DNA from: Wuchereria bancrofti
Lineage: Eukaryota; Nematoda; Chromadorea; Rhabditida; Onchocercidae
Direction of reading: 5' to 3'
DNA: 64,000 nucleotides
NCBI GenBank assembly: GCA_005281725.1
Contig: SSBO01000008.1
Location: 2,604,001-2,668,000, forward strand
Part shown: one piece after another, positions 13,137-27,752 of the stretch
How the letters are laid out: every line of letters starts with the position of its first letter
Numbering within the stretch: the first letter of the stretch is position 1
Made by a program: the position numbers and the translations under genes
Notes under the pieces: generated by a model
Database searches by the model: none
Told to the model about the DNA's origin: nothing
The model's input: only the letters and a program-made list of their open reading frames with translations

Positions 13137-16100
13137 TCAACTTTCCACTTCCACTGCATTACATCTCCTTCTTACAGTATTATCATGTGAATTAATAATT
13201 CCTGATGTTGTAAGGCTAGCATTTTTTAAAATTCGATTTGGTCGCAAAAATTCGACTAATGCGCTTAATTCACGATTGATATCAGCTAACTGATATTCCA
13301 TAGCAGTCATTCGTAATGATAAGCCTTCTTGATTATTTTGAACATCATGCACCATTTCATATGTATTTGATGTTGTCTGAAAATACTCACAAATATTTCA
13401 TTCAATTTACAAAAAAAAAAAAAAAAAGAAAAAAATACCATTTTAATTGAACAACTTGAAAAATAATCAGCTTGTTTTGAATAAGATTAGTATACTTTTA
13501 TTTAAAATGATAATTCTAGGATTGCATATTGCAAATTGCAAGTTGCAGTATAAATGTACGGATAAGTTAGCAATTCAGAAAAACAAATTAGCAAACGGAA
13601 GTTACAAGAGAGATAAGCCCCTTTTTAGATAAATCAATAAATGTAATAAATAAAAATAAATGTAATAAATCTAAAAAAAGAAAAAATAAATGTAATAAAT
13701 CTAAATAAGTTCGTAATACGCCTAAATAATAATAATAAATAATAATAATCATTTACAAACCTTGGCGACATCACCTAGAGAAACTGAATTTTCTGCTAAT
13801 TTTCTTTGATCCCGTTTTACCTTTCGTAATCTGAAATTGAAATTAAACCTCCAATGATTGAATAATCAATAATTTTTAAATTTTCTCAAAAAAAAAGAAA
13901 AAACGAAAACTATAAATCTAAAAAAAGTAAAAAAAATGAGGAAAAAAAAGTTTTTTTTTTTTTCATAAATAATAACTAACGCATAGATTGCAACTAAAAA
14001 TTTGCGCTGATGCATGCGAATTTTTGCTGGTTCAATTTTATCAACCAAACATCGATGTTTATAAATTAGCCAAGTTTCACGTAATACATTTGCTGCTGTA
14101 TGTTTTAACTAAAATTAAATGCACTAATATAATTATTAATGAAAAGATAAAAAGATATCTTTAATTAATTTATATATTACTTAAAATTTGAAATATTGAT
14201 TGAATTCATTGTCAAATGAAAAGTATTTCAAAAAAAAAATCGAAAATTTCACAATATTTATAAATGGAAGTGAGAATTAATTACTTGTTTGGTAAGCTGA
14301 GTGTCCATCATAAAATTATGTACATGTTTTTCAGCACGAGTTAATTCAAGCTTTCGTGCTATTACTGCTACAACCATTGATGATGTACATGTACCCTGTA
14401 AATAATTTCTACATTTTATTTATTTTTATAAAAATTCTAAATTTTAAATTTATTCTATGACAAGTTTAGAATGAAATTAAGAAGAAAAAAAAAAGAATAT
14501 TTTCCATTTTTAGAAAGCATTCAGTAAAATTAAAATTTGCCCAAAAATTTTCTTTTTGTTTTCTTCATTTTTCCAGAAACAAACAAATTATTTGTATTCA
14601 AACGAAAAGAAGAATGGAATAAAACTTACTAAAATACCAGTAATAACAGCCATTGCACGACCGCAATACGTATTTGGCACAATGTCACCTGAAAATTTAA
14701 AAAAAAAAAAATTATTTTAATAACAATTACATGATCATAAGAGTATAATGTTTATTTCCTTTAATTTTCTAACGATCATAATTATAATCATAATTGTAAT
14801 CTCAATCATAATCATAATCGTAAAATAGCTATAATACTATTATTATTGTAATTTGAATAATAAAAATTTACCATAACCAACAGAAAGAAAAGTTATTGCA
14901 ATTAGCCATAAAGAATTGAGATAATCTTGATGTTTTTGCGAATGAATATTAATCGGATCAACGGTATCATGCCTATAAACAAACTTCTATTAAATTAAAA
15001 TTAAATTTGGAATGTCCAATTTTTTTTTTCAACAATATTCCAAACACATTTCATTATTTTCATTATTTTATGTTCCACTCTACTCTACAAGCCAAAAAAA
15101 AAGCATTCCAAATTATTATGCAAATATATATATTGCAATAAGATTTTCGTTTTACAAGATGTCTTAATTAATTAATTAAGGAAAAAAAAAATTTAATCAT
15201 GAAAATAGAAATGAAATATGAAAATAAGAAAAAAGTATTTATGAAAAGAGAGGAAAGATAAAGTGAATGAAAAAGATAATTAATCATTTGTTGTTTGAAA
15301 TAATCAAAAGGTCAAACCTTTCACATAACCTTAAAATCCATCCAGCAATAACCCATAATGATGCAGTAAATATCATAAGTACAGTACCTTTAAACTCATA
15401 GAATAGAGTAAAATACTGAAGAACAAATAGTAAATAAACTCAACAACAAAAAGAATTCAACAAAATCCAAAAATAAATGTTCGCAATTTTTCATTATTTT
15501 TCATGCAAATCGTTTCGTTTCTTTTGTTAAATTTTTATGATAAAGGGAAAAAGAATTTTTTTTCTTTAAAAATAATTAAAATAAACATACCAGGACATAA
15601 TGTCATTAGAGTCTTCAAAATAAATCGCGCATTAAAATTTACTCTATTGAGACCAGCAATACTCCTTGAGGATGCATCGGTAAATAACCTAAAGACAAAA
15701 AAAGAAAAGGTTAATTTTGTTAAATCGATTATTAATTATTTTTGCATTTAAATTTTATTGGTATATAAATTAATAATAACTTGAATTTTCATTTTCAAAC
15801 ATTGTAAAAAAAAGACAACCTAAAATTAAAATTGGAGTTAAATTAATTAGAAGTTATGAAATAACAATTGAAAAAAAAAAAACTGCACCGGCTATGTAAT
15901 AACATGACGCGACACAACCAATATAATCGAAAAAACATTGGAATTGATAAAAGGACATTGAGTGGTAACTCTACCGTTTTCATCTAAAATTTAACTTACT
16001 CAAAAAAAAAAAAAATATAAGAGATCGCGGGAAAATCTCTCAAATAATAAAATCATCGCAGGTTTCATTAATGCTATATTATACAAAGAAGCACTTTTTT

Positions 16101-19100
16101 TAATTAATGCCTTTTAAGGATTTTAATTAAAAATATCAAAAGGTGTCGAAATTATAAATGCGCAGATTGCTCATCTTTATTAAGCGCTTAAATGATTTCA
16201 AGAACAAACTTCTACTCAGAAATTGCTGATTGCAAAAATTATTCAAAATTATTTACATTCATTTTTAGAAATACAATAATTTAATTGAAATTATTTATTC
16301 AACAAAACATCTACCGTGTCACCATCAGATGCTGTCCAGTAAAAATTGATGTCAATTGGAAGTGGACAAAGTGCGCATACCATTACTTCAAGTACAATTT
16401 GTAAACCACGTTGCCATGTAACAGCTATTCGCCAATCTTCTGCACTATTTGCATTCATAAACAACTGCAAAATATACGATTAAAATTTTAAAGCGCAAAT
16501 GTGACAGCAAAATGATCTTGAAATGAGTCTTTTCAGTTTACAATGCTGTTTACAATGTTATCATCTCAAATGAATATTTTTAATTATTTAAAATAGGAAG
16601 AACAGATATGGATGGATGTTTTGCAGACAAAAAAAAGAAAAAAGACCTAAAATAATGCGCTTTTGTCGTAAAATATAAAATGAGATAACAGATATTTAAT
16701 CTTAAATATTCCACTGCTAATGAATTTTTGACTTCTTATCAAATTTGACAAAAAAGAAAAAAAAAGTTTACCTGTACTTCGTGAACATGAAATTTGATGA
16801 CAAGTATTACTAAAATAATTGTACTTAGCAATATTAGCGCCTTCAAAATTAAACTCGTGTATGATCCCTGGAAATGGAATTAAATTTGAAATAAAAAAAA
16901 AAGCGAAAAAACTGAAAAGTACGACTGAACCAAATAACCAAATAAAAAAAAGGAAATTTGTACGGAAACATTCCAAAAATTGCAATAATTTTTTCTCAAC
17001 AAAATTTTGAAATATTAAAATGTACTCTTTGATAAATTTTAGCAGCATTCATTTCATTGTCAATAATCATTAAACCTGGAATTTGATTAAAATTATCACT
17101 CAAAATTTATTTTTAAAAACACTCAAAATTATTTACTTTAAAACTTAAAAAATCAAAAAAAAAAGACATATGAAAACGAAATAAAATGCACCAATTCCAA
17201 TTGCTGCAAAAAATAGAGCATAATCACTGGTAACGCGTCGTACGTGAAACAATAACTGACGTCTAATTAATCGACCACCACTGAAATAGAGATAATTTAA
17301 CGTATTTTACCTATAATAATTTCTGTATTATTAGAAAACATTAATATAAAAAAAAATTTAATTAAAGGAAACTAAATTTGTATATTGAGTAGCTTATTTC
17401 TTTTCTCAATTTCTATATTTCATTTTTAATATTAATATTAATTTATTAAGTTCCAATTAAATTTCAACAAGATTATACACACCTTGTTTCTTTTCTCTTC
17501 ATTAATGGACTTTCCGAATCATCGTTCGTTGTTCGTTGACCTTCCAAATCTTCGCTAAGTACAAGCGATAATGATTTCTTTGAATCTTGTTCTCCTAAAG
17601 AAACCGATTTAGTTTAAATTTAATTATTGATAATTCATTAATTGCTTAATTTTATTTGTTTAAAATTGAAAATGAAACATACAATTTACGAATTATCAAT
17701 TGAAAACTAAATTTCAAAAACTCATTAGAATAAATTAAGATTAAAAAATAGCAAAAGATAAACAGCAGAGAGAATAGTTAAATTTTTTCGATAGTTAACA
17801 ATGATCAATGTAAAGTTTCGTGTCTTATCGGAATTGACTGGAAATGAATTAAAATTCTAAAATAGCGATGCTTAATATTTATTTTGAAATAACAAAAATT
17901 TTGAAATAAGTGTAAACTGTAAACTCTTTCGTGATAAAATATGAAAATTCGAATTTCATAAATTTTTGCTATTTGGACATAAAATAAAAAAAAATTTTAA
18001 ATTTAAATTCTTCCAGCTTTTTCTCTTCAATCTTATTTTCCTTATCAAATGTAATAATCGAAAAAGTTTGCAGTTCACAAAATTTACACGAATAAAATTT
18101 TTGACACCTGTTATTTCAAATTTTGTCTCTTAAGGTCTAATGGATTATATTAATTTATGATGTAAAATGGACTGTCCCAGATGATATCTCATTCTTGCCA
18201 CTAACGATCTGATAAAGTGATAAAACTGATAATTGGATCAGACCAGATAACTATATCATTTTCAAGTTAAGATAGTCTGAAAGCCAATTTCAATGGCTTT
18301 TTCAACTAAAAATTCATTTTACATATAATTGAAATGGTGCATCTTAGTGTTATCAATAATTTTAAAAAAAGAAAAAAAAAATAGAAAATGTGATTGATTT
18401 TGAAATTTATTTCAAATTTTTTTGAAAATACAATATTTATCAAAGCATTTGGTAAATCCTTCGGTACACCGACAAATTGCTTCTTTGTAATTCACAACAA
18501 TCCAAATTAAAATGCTAAATTTCAATGAATATTTTGATCCATCGATTCGAATTGGGGTTGATTTTAAACTTACGAGAAAATTTCCATGAATCAATCACTT
18601 TCTTCAAAATCACTGTGCTTGTCATAGTTGTTATCCACCGGAAAACATTTAGTAATTTGTTGTTAATTTCCGAAATAGTTTACATTTGATCAATCCTAAT
18701 TTTTTTTTTCTGATTTCAAAATTTCACTGTTGAAATTAGAGGTAGAACTTCTCTTAGATTATGAAATAGAAAGTGATTGTTAGAAAAGAGTTTATTTTTT
18801 AACTGAATTAAAATTAAGACAGGTTGTACTAATTGTACCTTGTGAATCAAACGACACAAACAATATGTGAAAACTTAATAGAAAAAGTTGTCACCTCATG
18901 ATTACTTTTAAAGTGATCGAGAAATTCTTATGACGGGAAAAAAGTTCTCAAGAAAGATTCAAATTAAAAGTGTAATTGAGTAAAATCGGGTAACCAAAGT
19001 AAATTCGCTCTGTTTTGACAATTAATTGTAAACAAAAATGGATTTATCGATTGATTTTTAATTTTAAATGTCAAATTTCGCCAAATTTCAAAAAGCTTTA

Positions 19101-22100
19101 ATAGAATTTTTATTTACAGTATAATAGATTTGTTATTTATTATTTCTGAACTTCCTCACCTCGATGAATTTTGACATTTTCAACTTGTCAATTATACTTT
19201 AAATATAATTCAGAATAATTCAAGACACATTGAATAGTACTATAACTATTAACTAATCTCAAGGAAATTTAAATGAACCTGGAAAACTTAAATTTTCGCT
19301 TGGAATTTTCATAAATCTCTTTTATTTAGCTTTTCTATGAGACAAAAACAACATATCAACTGTTTCTCTTTTCTATTTTCATTCTAATTAATAAAATTAA
19401 ATAAAAAAAAAGAATAATTAATGAAAAAATTCCATCCTAAATGAGAAGAAAGATTAAATTGAAAGTATATTTTACACTAATAATTTAGAAAAAAACAAAA
19501 CGAAAACAAAAAAAAAAAAGAAAAGACAGTGCAAAAGAAACTGAGGATGTATTAATTAATTAATTAATTAATCAAGAACTTATTTACGAATAATTCGCTT
19601 ATAAATATTTTTTAAAGCGTATTAGTTTTCAAATCGAAATTCAATCATTAATTTTAGCATTAATATTTTATATCGTTTGTATGAAAACACATTTTTTTTA
19701 TGATTCTAACACAAACTATCAATTATCTTTGATTAGGAAATAATATCTTTTTTTGCTTTTGCTTTTTTTTTTTTTTCATTAAGAACAAATTAATTTAAAA
19801 GAAAAAAAAACACTTTAGAAAAAAAAAAAAACAATGCTATTATTGCTTATTCATTAGAAAAGCTAAATCTATGATATTTATAAATGCGACTAGATAGAAA
19901 TAATAGAAAAATAGTTTTTTTTTTTTCAAATTTTCCATAATGAAATTTTGTACTGAAAATGAGTCAAAAAAAAAAAGTGAAATGAAATTTTATTGTTAAA
20001 ATGTGAAAAGTAAAAACATAAAAATGTGAGAAGAATCTGTTATAAGATGATTTGGTGTAAAAAAAAAAGAGAAAATTTCGAGAAAGATCAATTTTCTGGC
20101 CTTTTTAGTGTATTTTCAAATGGGTTTTGCAGTTAGTATCCTAATGGAAATAATATAATGTAATTGATACTATCCAAATTTTATTTCTTTTTTTTTTCAG
20201 TCAAATCTTTTTGTTCTCTTTTTTTTGTGTTTTTGAAAACATACTTTAAATTCTCATTTTTTCAAGAAAGTTAAGAATGAGCAACTACTAATTAAAATGT
20301 TCGAGATTATTGCATTAGATAATTTTTTCATTTAAAAATTCTATTATTTCTAATGGAAATATTAGTTGTGAAATATAAAAATGAAATTTTGGAATAGGAA
20401 TATGAAAATAATTTAATTCTAACCGCTAATAACACTAATAACATTTTTTTTTTTGTAAAACAAGAAATTTTGGTAGCATTACCTTTTTACAGAGAATTTT
20501 CAATAAACAATTTCAGTTATATACAATCTTTACACAGTGATTTTAAAAATTTGATTTAAAGATAGAAGTAAGAAAAAAAAAGTTAAATTTTGCATCTTTT
20601 AAATTTACGAATGAAATTTTTATTTTTATCATTTCATGATGGCTTCAAGCAACTTTATTCAAGCATATAAAGCAAATAAATCATTTCATCTCTATAACCA
20701 ATTTTTTTTTTTTCGAGATATAACTGAACATAACCGATAATTATTATTCGTCTTTCAGAAAAATAAGTTAGCATTAAATTTTTAAATGGAAATATTTCGT
20801 TAAAGTAAAGTATTTCATACTGAAGAAATTGCATTCTTTTCTAAAATAATATGAAAACAAATATGAACTTCTCTTTCTTCATTTTTTATTTCTTTAAAAA
20901 CTACAAAAATTATTATTGTATGACAAATTTCAAGTCATTTCTCGAAAGCTCCAAAAGATTTTCCTTTCAACTTCAACTATTTACTTATTTTATTGAGCAG
21001 AAGAAAAAAAAAAAAAATGACAACAAATTTGATCTTCAAAAATAAAAAAATAATATGAAAAGGAAGACGCAATACCATTTCTGATATTTATTTTCTCCAT
21101 GAATACCACTTCACCCTCTTTTTTTCTCTTTCTCTCTCTCTCTCTCTCTCTACTTCCATTGTTAAGTTAAATGATAACAACGCATTTCTATACAATAAAT
21201 TTTCTTTTATTTCATTTCCTAATTTTATCATTTCTAATTACTATAAATTATTGTTTGCTCCTTAAAATTATAAATATTTTCAATGATTCTTGACAATATT
21301 TGGATGCAAATAAACATAAATAAATTTGCATATCGAAAAAAAAAACAAGTAATTTGTGAAGATTTTAATTCGAATATGCAAAATAAATTAATTATACGTT
21401 TTATTTTTTTTTACGAAATTTAATAAAAAGAAAATTTTGAAATAGATTAGTTGCATTAGCTGTAAAAGAATGAAAAGTCAACAATGAAAGGAGGAAAATA
21501 ATGGAAATTTTGTTGCCTTCTAGCAAATCAAATAAATATTTGGGAGGGTTTCAGGAATGTTTGATTAAATTTAAGTTTACAGTAGTTCATGTTATTCTGA
21601 TGCTTTTGTCTCATTTATGTTTCAATAATCTAACCAATATAATTTATTGCTGTTGTTGTTGTTGTTCCTTTTTGTTTGTTTGTTTTGTTTTTGTTTTATG
21701 AAATGATTTGGAAAAAATTTAATAACAATAATAATTCAACTGAATATTTTGAAACTTTAAATATATTAAATCCTGTAAGTTATATTAAACTTAATGACGT
21801 ATTTAAATATGTATTGCATGCAATTTGCATGTCATTTGAATGCATGCATACGCACTCATTCATAAATGTAAAATGTTATTTTCTCTTTTCCTCCCGAGAT
21901 ATCCTAGAATTACACTGATTTACATGCAAAAAAAGAGAAAGAAGTAAACTTTAAATGATATTTCTAAAATTTCCAAGAGATATTTGATAATCGATTAGAA
22001 AAAAAAGTTTTCGAGATGGTATTTCTGTTCCTATTTCTCAATGATCTCCTGGAAATAGATCAATCATTTTTGACTTGGAAGGTCAAAGTGCAACTCAAAC

Positions 22101-25100
22101 TATAGATGTGAAAAATGTTTAGATATAATAATCACTGTATATTGATCTTCTTTAGTAAAAATAATTAGTTGGTAATGATTAAAGCATAAACGCTTTAAAT
22201 TTTAATATGCATATTCTTAAAATTTTCATAGTATCATTCTATAAGTCAGAATATTTACACGTCCGTCACAATTAGACGTAATATTAAAGTTTAAAAAAGG
22301 ATCCAATACCGGCAAAATATACTTCGATTGATTAGAATTTAATTGATTGAAGCTAAGAAAATAGTCTACAAATTTTGAACAATAGCCAATAAAATAAATT
22401 CTGATCAGTTTATTGATCATTCATTTAAGTATTAAAATACTAAATATTTAAACATTAAAAAATTAAGATGCAAACGCTACTGATTTGTTTTTTAACAGTT
22501 TTATTCGAATGTATAAAATTCATAAGCAGTAGGAGTTAAAAAAAAATGAGTCACTTTATGATTTTAACTTAACAGTAAATTGAATTCCTTTCAAAAAAAA
22601 AAAAAAAAAAAAGCTAAAATATGCACAAATTGAGAAGAAAAGAATGCAGGAGCTATCAGATTATTCTCGATCAGTCATGCAAAGATTCCTGATTGAAATT
22701 TCAAATTGGAATTAAAGTGATGAAATGCTGTGAGCAACCAATAAAAATAATTTATAAGACATTTAGTAATAGATTGAAAGCAATCCCTTTAAAATCCTTC
22801 CAAATACTAAAACCCCAACAACATGGATGGAAGGAAAAGCAAAAAAAAAAAAAAAAAAAAAACTTTGTTAAAATCATTAAATAATTAAATGTGATCAAAT
22901 TCTGAGAATTTCAAAATTAACAATAGAAAAAAAGTCATGTATTCAGAAAGAATATTCTAATTACTACTACTAGCACTCAAAGGCTAAAGATCAATTAAAT
23001 ATCTTTTACAATATTTAATGAATTGCTTATTTTTAGCTCTAAAAATTGAGAAAAAAGAAAAAAGAAAAGAGAAAAATTAACTTTCAACGTTGACTATTGG
23101 TGCATCAAATAAACGTGTTATGCTGCTTTCCTTCCGGTTAGCATTTTCCAGCACATAATGTGAGCCAATTTTATGAAGTTTTTTTGGACTAACACTACCG
23201 GAAAGATATTGCGAAGAAGCACTTCTACCAGCTTTTATTGATGCGGTAGGTGATAATGGATCAGGCGGATTTGTCAGACTTGTTAATAATGCTTTGAAGG
23301 GCGCAATTGCTCCATTAACACGCATTAAATTCATCGAAATCTGTAATTTAACACTTTTAAAATATTTTTACAGCATTGAAAAGTAAAATATAATTGAGCA
23401 CAATTAGTATAAAATATTATAAAAAAAGGAGTAAAGCATTGAAGGAAAGAATAACTGAAAATTAAACTTTTTGATTTTTAGTTAGTGCTTTAAAGTTTTT
23501 GATTTTTAGTTAGTGCCTTGAAAATGATGAATTTTTAAAAAAAGAAGCAATTATAAACATAATAAGTTTAAGGATGACATTAACATTAATATGTTGAGCT
23601 TGCGGCAAAACAAAGAAATTTCTAAAGGTGAATAGGATTTCTATTCTATTTTTTGTTTTAAACAAATTTAGAATTATGGATAGGACTATTTTAGCTTTAA
23701 TAAATTGCAGTTCAAAAGATCAAAATAGAGATTACCAAACTAATCTTTGTCATTTTGAAATAATCTTCAATTTAGTGAAAAAAAAAAAGAAATGGGAAAA
23801 AATTTTTTGAAAAATTAAATTCAATGAAAACTGACCTGTCCAACATCATTTGAATCTAATGAGGATTGCAATGATCGTCCTCCTGATGTACGTACATTAT
23901 TACCTTTACCGGTAGCAGCTGAACATCCTAAAATTAATTTAAAATTTTCATAGCTTTTTTTTTTTTTTTTGAGATAGCAATAGTTTAAAGAAGCTAGAAA
24001 GAATGAAGTAAACAAACAAAAAAGAGGGAAAAAAGGAAAGAAAATGACTAAATGGCACATATTTCTCATAAAATCGTTAAAATTTTTTTTTTAAATTTCT
24101 TCATTCTCTTTTTAATTTTACATTTTAACATTTTTTTTTTACATTTTAAAATAATTCTACAAGTCAATGTAATTAATACGTCTTAAATTCATTACAGTTA
24201 ATTAATCAGGAACAGAACAATTACCGGGCGAATTCGTCCTACCACTGCAACCGGAAGAAAATGCATTATTTCGAGCTACACTACTGGAAAATGCTGAACG
24301 TCGTTTCATTGAAAATCGGTTCTACAAGAAGAAATGACACAAAGGAAATCAATTCGTCATAAAATTTCCCATGAGATTTAAAAAATTTTTCAAATGAATA
24401 AATTAATAAATAAAAAGAATGTCAGTGCATTCATCAAAAAGAATCATACTTTGATGAATAAATTGACGCATCTCATCCAATAAATAATCAAATTTTACTA
24501 TGTTTCTATTTTCTTTTTTTTGAATCAATCAACAAATAATATATATTTTTTTTTTTGAAATAAATAAAAATATGTTTTTTTCTTTTTAAGATAAGAAAGA
24601 TAACTTTTTCTCATATTACAAATATTTTTTCAATTTTAAAAATGAATAAAATTTGAGCACTGAAAATTTACCAAGCAAAAGTTTTGCTTTTTTTTTTTTT
24701 TCAAATATTTATTGCATCTAATACATTTCCTAAAATGTAATAATGAAATATAAGGAAGAATAAAAAAGAAAAAAAAATTTATCGGAAAATCACATAGCAT
24801 ATTTGCTAAATAATTGAAATTTTGATTATAATTTCAATAAATTCGCTTGAAATAGTTGTGAAAATTTAATTTAAAATTTAAAAAAAATCTATCCACTCAT
24901 TCTCTGATATGATATGATTAATTCATATCATCTATTAGTAAAAGTGTATGCTAAGATTTTCCGCAGAACAGCAACATTGGAAAATAATAGGTGAATATTT
25001 TAATTTGATACCTTTTTTTCAACTTATTATTACATAAAAATTTGAGTTAGTCTGATGAATGATGGAATTTTTTTTTTTTTTTTGGAAGCATGAAAGTTCT

Positions 25101-27294
25101 CAAAAAATTGCAAAAATTTTTGTTAAATTTTAATTTTTAAAAGAAATAGATATTTGTGAGATTCCTTGCTAAAAATAAAAGAAGTAGCAAAAAATCTTTT
25201 AAACAATTTTAATTTACGATAGATATCAAGATGAAGAGTTAGAAGAATTTCGGATAATTCCGATAAATTTAAATTAAAATCTAAACTAATTAATCTGTCA
25301 AATTTTAGGACTCAAAAGAAAAAAAGTTGTAACAATTGAAAAAGTCGTTTTATGTTGATACAGATAAACAGATGTTTATGAAACAGTAGAAAAATAAAAT
25401 TATTTTATTTATCTCCAATGATCGATGACATTTTGTAAAAATGATCAATTCGATCATCGAATTTCGAAATGGAACAAATTGTTAATGTTTTTCTTTTTTA
25501 TTATTATTTTACAAAGAAAAAAAAGATAGAAGAGAAAAAATTAAAAAAATGAGAAAGTATGGTGAAAAAAAAAAAAACGAAATTATCAGAAACATTTTCT
25601 CTTTTATGTGATTTATAAATAACTTTGTAATAAGCAAAGATAAATGAGCGAACAAATTTGCAAACAATGAAAAAATAATACAAAAAATAAAATATCATTT
25701 AGTAAACATAGCTAACATATTGCATTGCAAATTGCAAACTGCAAAATGCAAACTGCAAACAATGCAATTTTCAGGTGAGAAACAAACTGTGTGTTTTAGA
25801 AATGTTATATAAACTGATATCAAATTGTCATAATGTGGCAGAAAGTTTATCATTTTAAAACATTTGTTTAACTAACAAAAAAAAAATTTGAGTATCACTT
25901 TTTTTTTTTAAAATGATCGATCAATACAATATGGATAATTTATATTTTAATTTATTGATGGAAGTGATCGAGAAAAAAGTAAAGTTTCATTTCAATTTGT
26001 CATTTGTTTTCTTAAAGTATTATCTCATTGAATTGTTCATTCAAAATAAACAAATTAACATTATTTCATTTTCTAACTTAATTATTTTTTACAATTTTTT
26101 TGTTTTGTTTTGATAATAAATGACAAAATGAAGTTGTAATTTCGAAATTTATAAATCTTTAATTAAAATATAACATAGATAACAAAAAATAAAAACTTTT
26201 AGATCTGGCCATATGAATTCTATTTAAAAATAAATCAAGAGATAATTGCTTAAAAAGTTGAAATAGTCAAAAGAATAGAAAGCAATTTGTCATGAAGACA
26301 GATTGCTTTCTTTTTTTTTTTTTGTAGTCTTTTAAGAATTTTCTCTAATCTTTCCAAAAAAATAAAAATAGAAGAAAAAAATTTTTTCATTATCAATTTA
26401 TCCATTCCATTTAGCGCATTTTCTTCACACAAATAAAATTTATTTAAATGATGCAAGCATTAATGCTAATGTAGAAAGTTTTCATAGATTGATGATGGAT
26501 GGAAATTTGATTGAATTTTGTTACTCATTGAGTACAGTGAAGAAATAATCGAGAAAAAATTGAACAAAAAAAAAAAAAAAAGAAAACTAGACTTTAGACA
26601 ATTTTTTTAATCAATTCTTTACATTAATTGATTGAAACTAAGATATAATTCATTTTTTTCCTAAAAAAAAAAGAAATAAATAAAAATGAGCATGGCAAAG
26701 AAATAATAAAAGTGGAGCAATAAAGAAATTTATTTGATTTTTAATTAAATAATCAAATAATTAAATAGAGAAAAAAAAGAACAGATGAATATCTGTTTAG
26801 AGAATTATTTATAGATTAGAAAAAATATATATATATTTTTTCTCATAAATGTTAAATTATTTTTGATAATTAAATAGATAATTCAGTTTTTCCATTTCTT
26901 TCTCATCTCTTATTCAAAATAATTATATAATATTTAATTAAAAATTATTAATGAATTTACCGGATCATTAAGATCGACGCATGAATTACTAAATTCTTCC
27001 ACACTATTCTGATTTCGTTCATCAAAACTTTGATGAAATGCACCTTTTGTTGAAACCCAATGCTGTCGATCATCTACTGTAATGTAAAATTTCAATAATT
27101 TCATAAAAAAAAAGAGAGAGAGAGAGAGAAATCCCTCTATCAACATAAAAATTTATTTTTAAAAAAATTAGCAAATAGCAATTTAAATTTCGCATTAAAT
27201 AATTTACACACTTACAACATCCGTTATTCTTGAACACTGAAAGATTATCTGGATCACAGATGTTTAAGTGTGGCTTTGATAACGGTTCTAGCAT
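13137..27294 (-). CDS. kcnl: Small-conductance Ca2+-activated K+ channel (SK/KCNN, nematode KCNL), long isoform
   Basis: Nineteen exons: 27294-27216, 27076-26961, 24321-24225, 23927-23836, 23340-23082, 17594-17483, 17280-17192, 17075-17026, 16867-16772, 16464-16315, 15983-15889, 15688-15591, 15387-15318, 14972-14872, 14688-14630, 14395-14285, 14108-13981, 13830-13761 and 13376-13137. They sum to 2112 bases, or 703 residues, and every junction is in phase. The first five exons encode a Ser-rich cytoplasmic N-terminus (about residues 1-214). Membrane segments S1-S6 follow, with the filter SVGYGDIVP near residue 501. The calmodulin-binding domain spans about residues 520-620, with [36 protein letters not shown] and KVKRDQRKL, followed by a coiled-coil C-terminus. 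SK channels sense Ca2+ through constitutively bound calmodulin and shape after-hyperpolarisation in neurons and muscle. The ATG is preceded by an in-frame stop and by a TTTTAG acceptor at 27332-27333. The 3' donor of exon 5 (GTTAAT) is weak. Confidence 0.93.
18574..18625 (-). CDS. kcnl: Alternative first coding exon of the SK channel (short isoform)
   Basis: On the minus strand an ATG opens 17 codons ([17 protein letters not shown]) plus one base, followed by a strong GTAAGT donor. This phase is exactly what the exon at 17594 requires, so splicing gives an Arg codon at the junction and a 506-residue channel without the long Ser-rich N-terminus. The frame upstream of the ATG stays open for some codons, so the true start of transcription is uncertain. 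Its position inside the 5.5-kb intron after the long N-terminal exons suggests a second, internal promoter. I infer this from splice grammar and phase only. Confidence 0.65.
18626..23081. other. kcnl: Large SK channel intron; likely holds the promoter of the short isoform
   Basis: AT-rich sequence between the alternative first exon and the exon ending at 23082. It carries a TTAA/ATTA run near 19552-19574, a CT tract at about 21124-21150 and a TTG-rich tract near 21648-21700. No coding exon was recognised. The first kilobase upstream of 18625 is the natural place for the internal promoter. Confidence 0.5.
24322..26960. other. kcnl: SK channel intron
   Basis: Non-coding, AT-rich. A cluster of short TGCAAA-type repeats lies near 25723-25768, and a perfect 26-bp AT palindrome lies at 26818-26843. 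No exon was seen. Confidence 0.6.
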
Positions 27295-27331
27295 TCTTAA
27301 TATTTGCAAAATGAGGAAGAATAATGTTTAT

Positions 27332-27333
27332 CT
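27332..27333 (-). promoter_or_regulatory. Probable spliced-leader acceptor of the long SK isoform
   Basis: AATTTTAG on the minus strand, 37 bases before the initiating ATG at 27294. The intervening bases contain an in-frame TAA, so they can only be untranslated leader. Confidence 0.4.
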
Positions 27334-27752
27334 AAAATTTAAAATTTAATTTTGTTTAAAAAAAAAAAAGGAAAATTTATATTGTAACGCAAATTATAGA
27401 TATGTTTGTTAAATGTTTAATTGCTTTGTAATATTGAATACTTTTAGAACATATGAAAAATGAAACAAATTTTTATAAATGATGCAAAGAGTTTATCGGT
27501 TGTTTGGATTAATTCAACAGCTTATTTTGAAAGATGGTTATAATCTTTAAAGAATTACTGCCCAAAATGAATGAAAAATTTAAAATGGAAAGAAAAATTT
27601 TATGCATTAAATAAGTGATGATAAAAAAGATGAAAAGAAAGCTTGAAAAAAAAAAAAGGTATTTATTACTTATTTAACTTTAAATAAACACATTTCAAAA
27701 TTTAATCTAAGGTCAGCTGGATTCAAAATTAAGGTATAAATGTATTTCGAGT

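Noticed and set aside
16647..17048. 133-codon minus-strand ORF
   Set aside because: It overlaps two SK exons in another frame; the correct frame there gives S2 sequence continuous with neighbouring exons.
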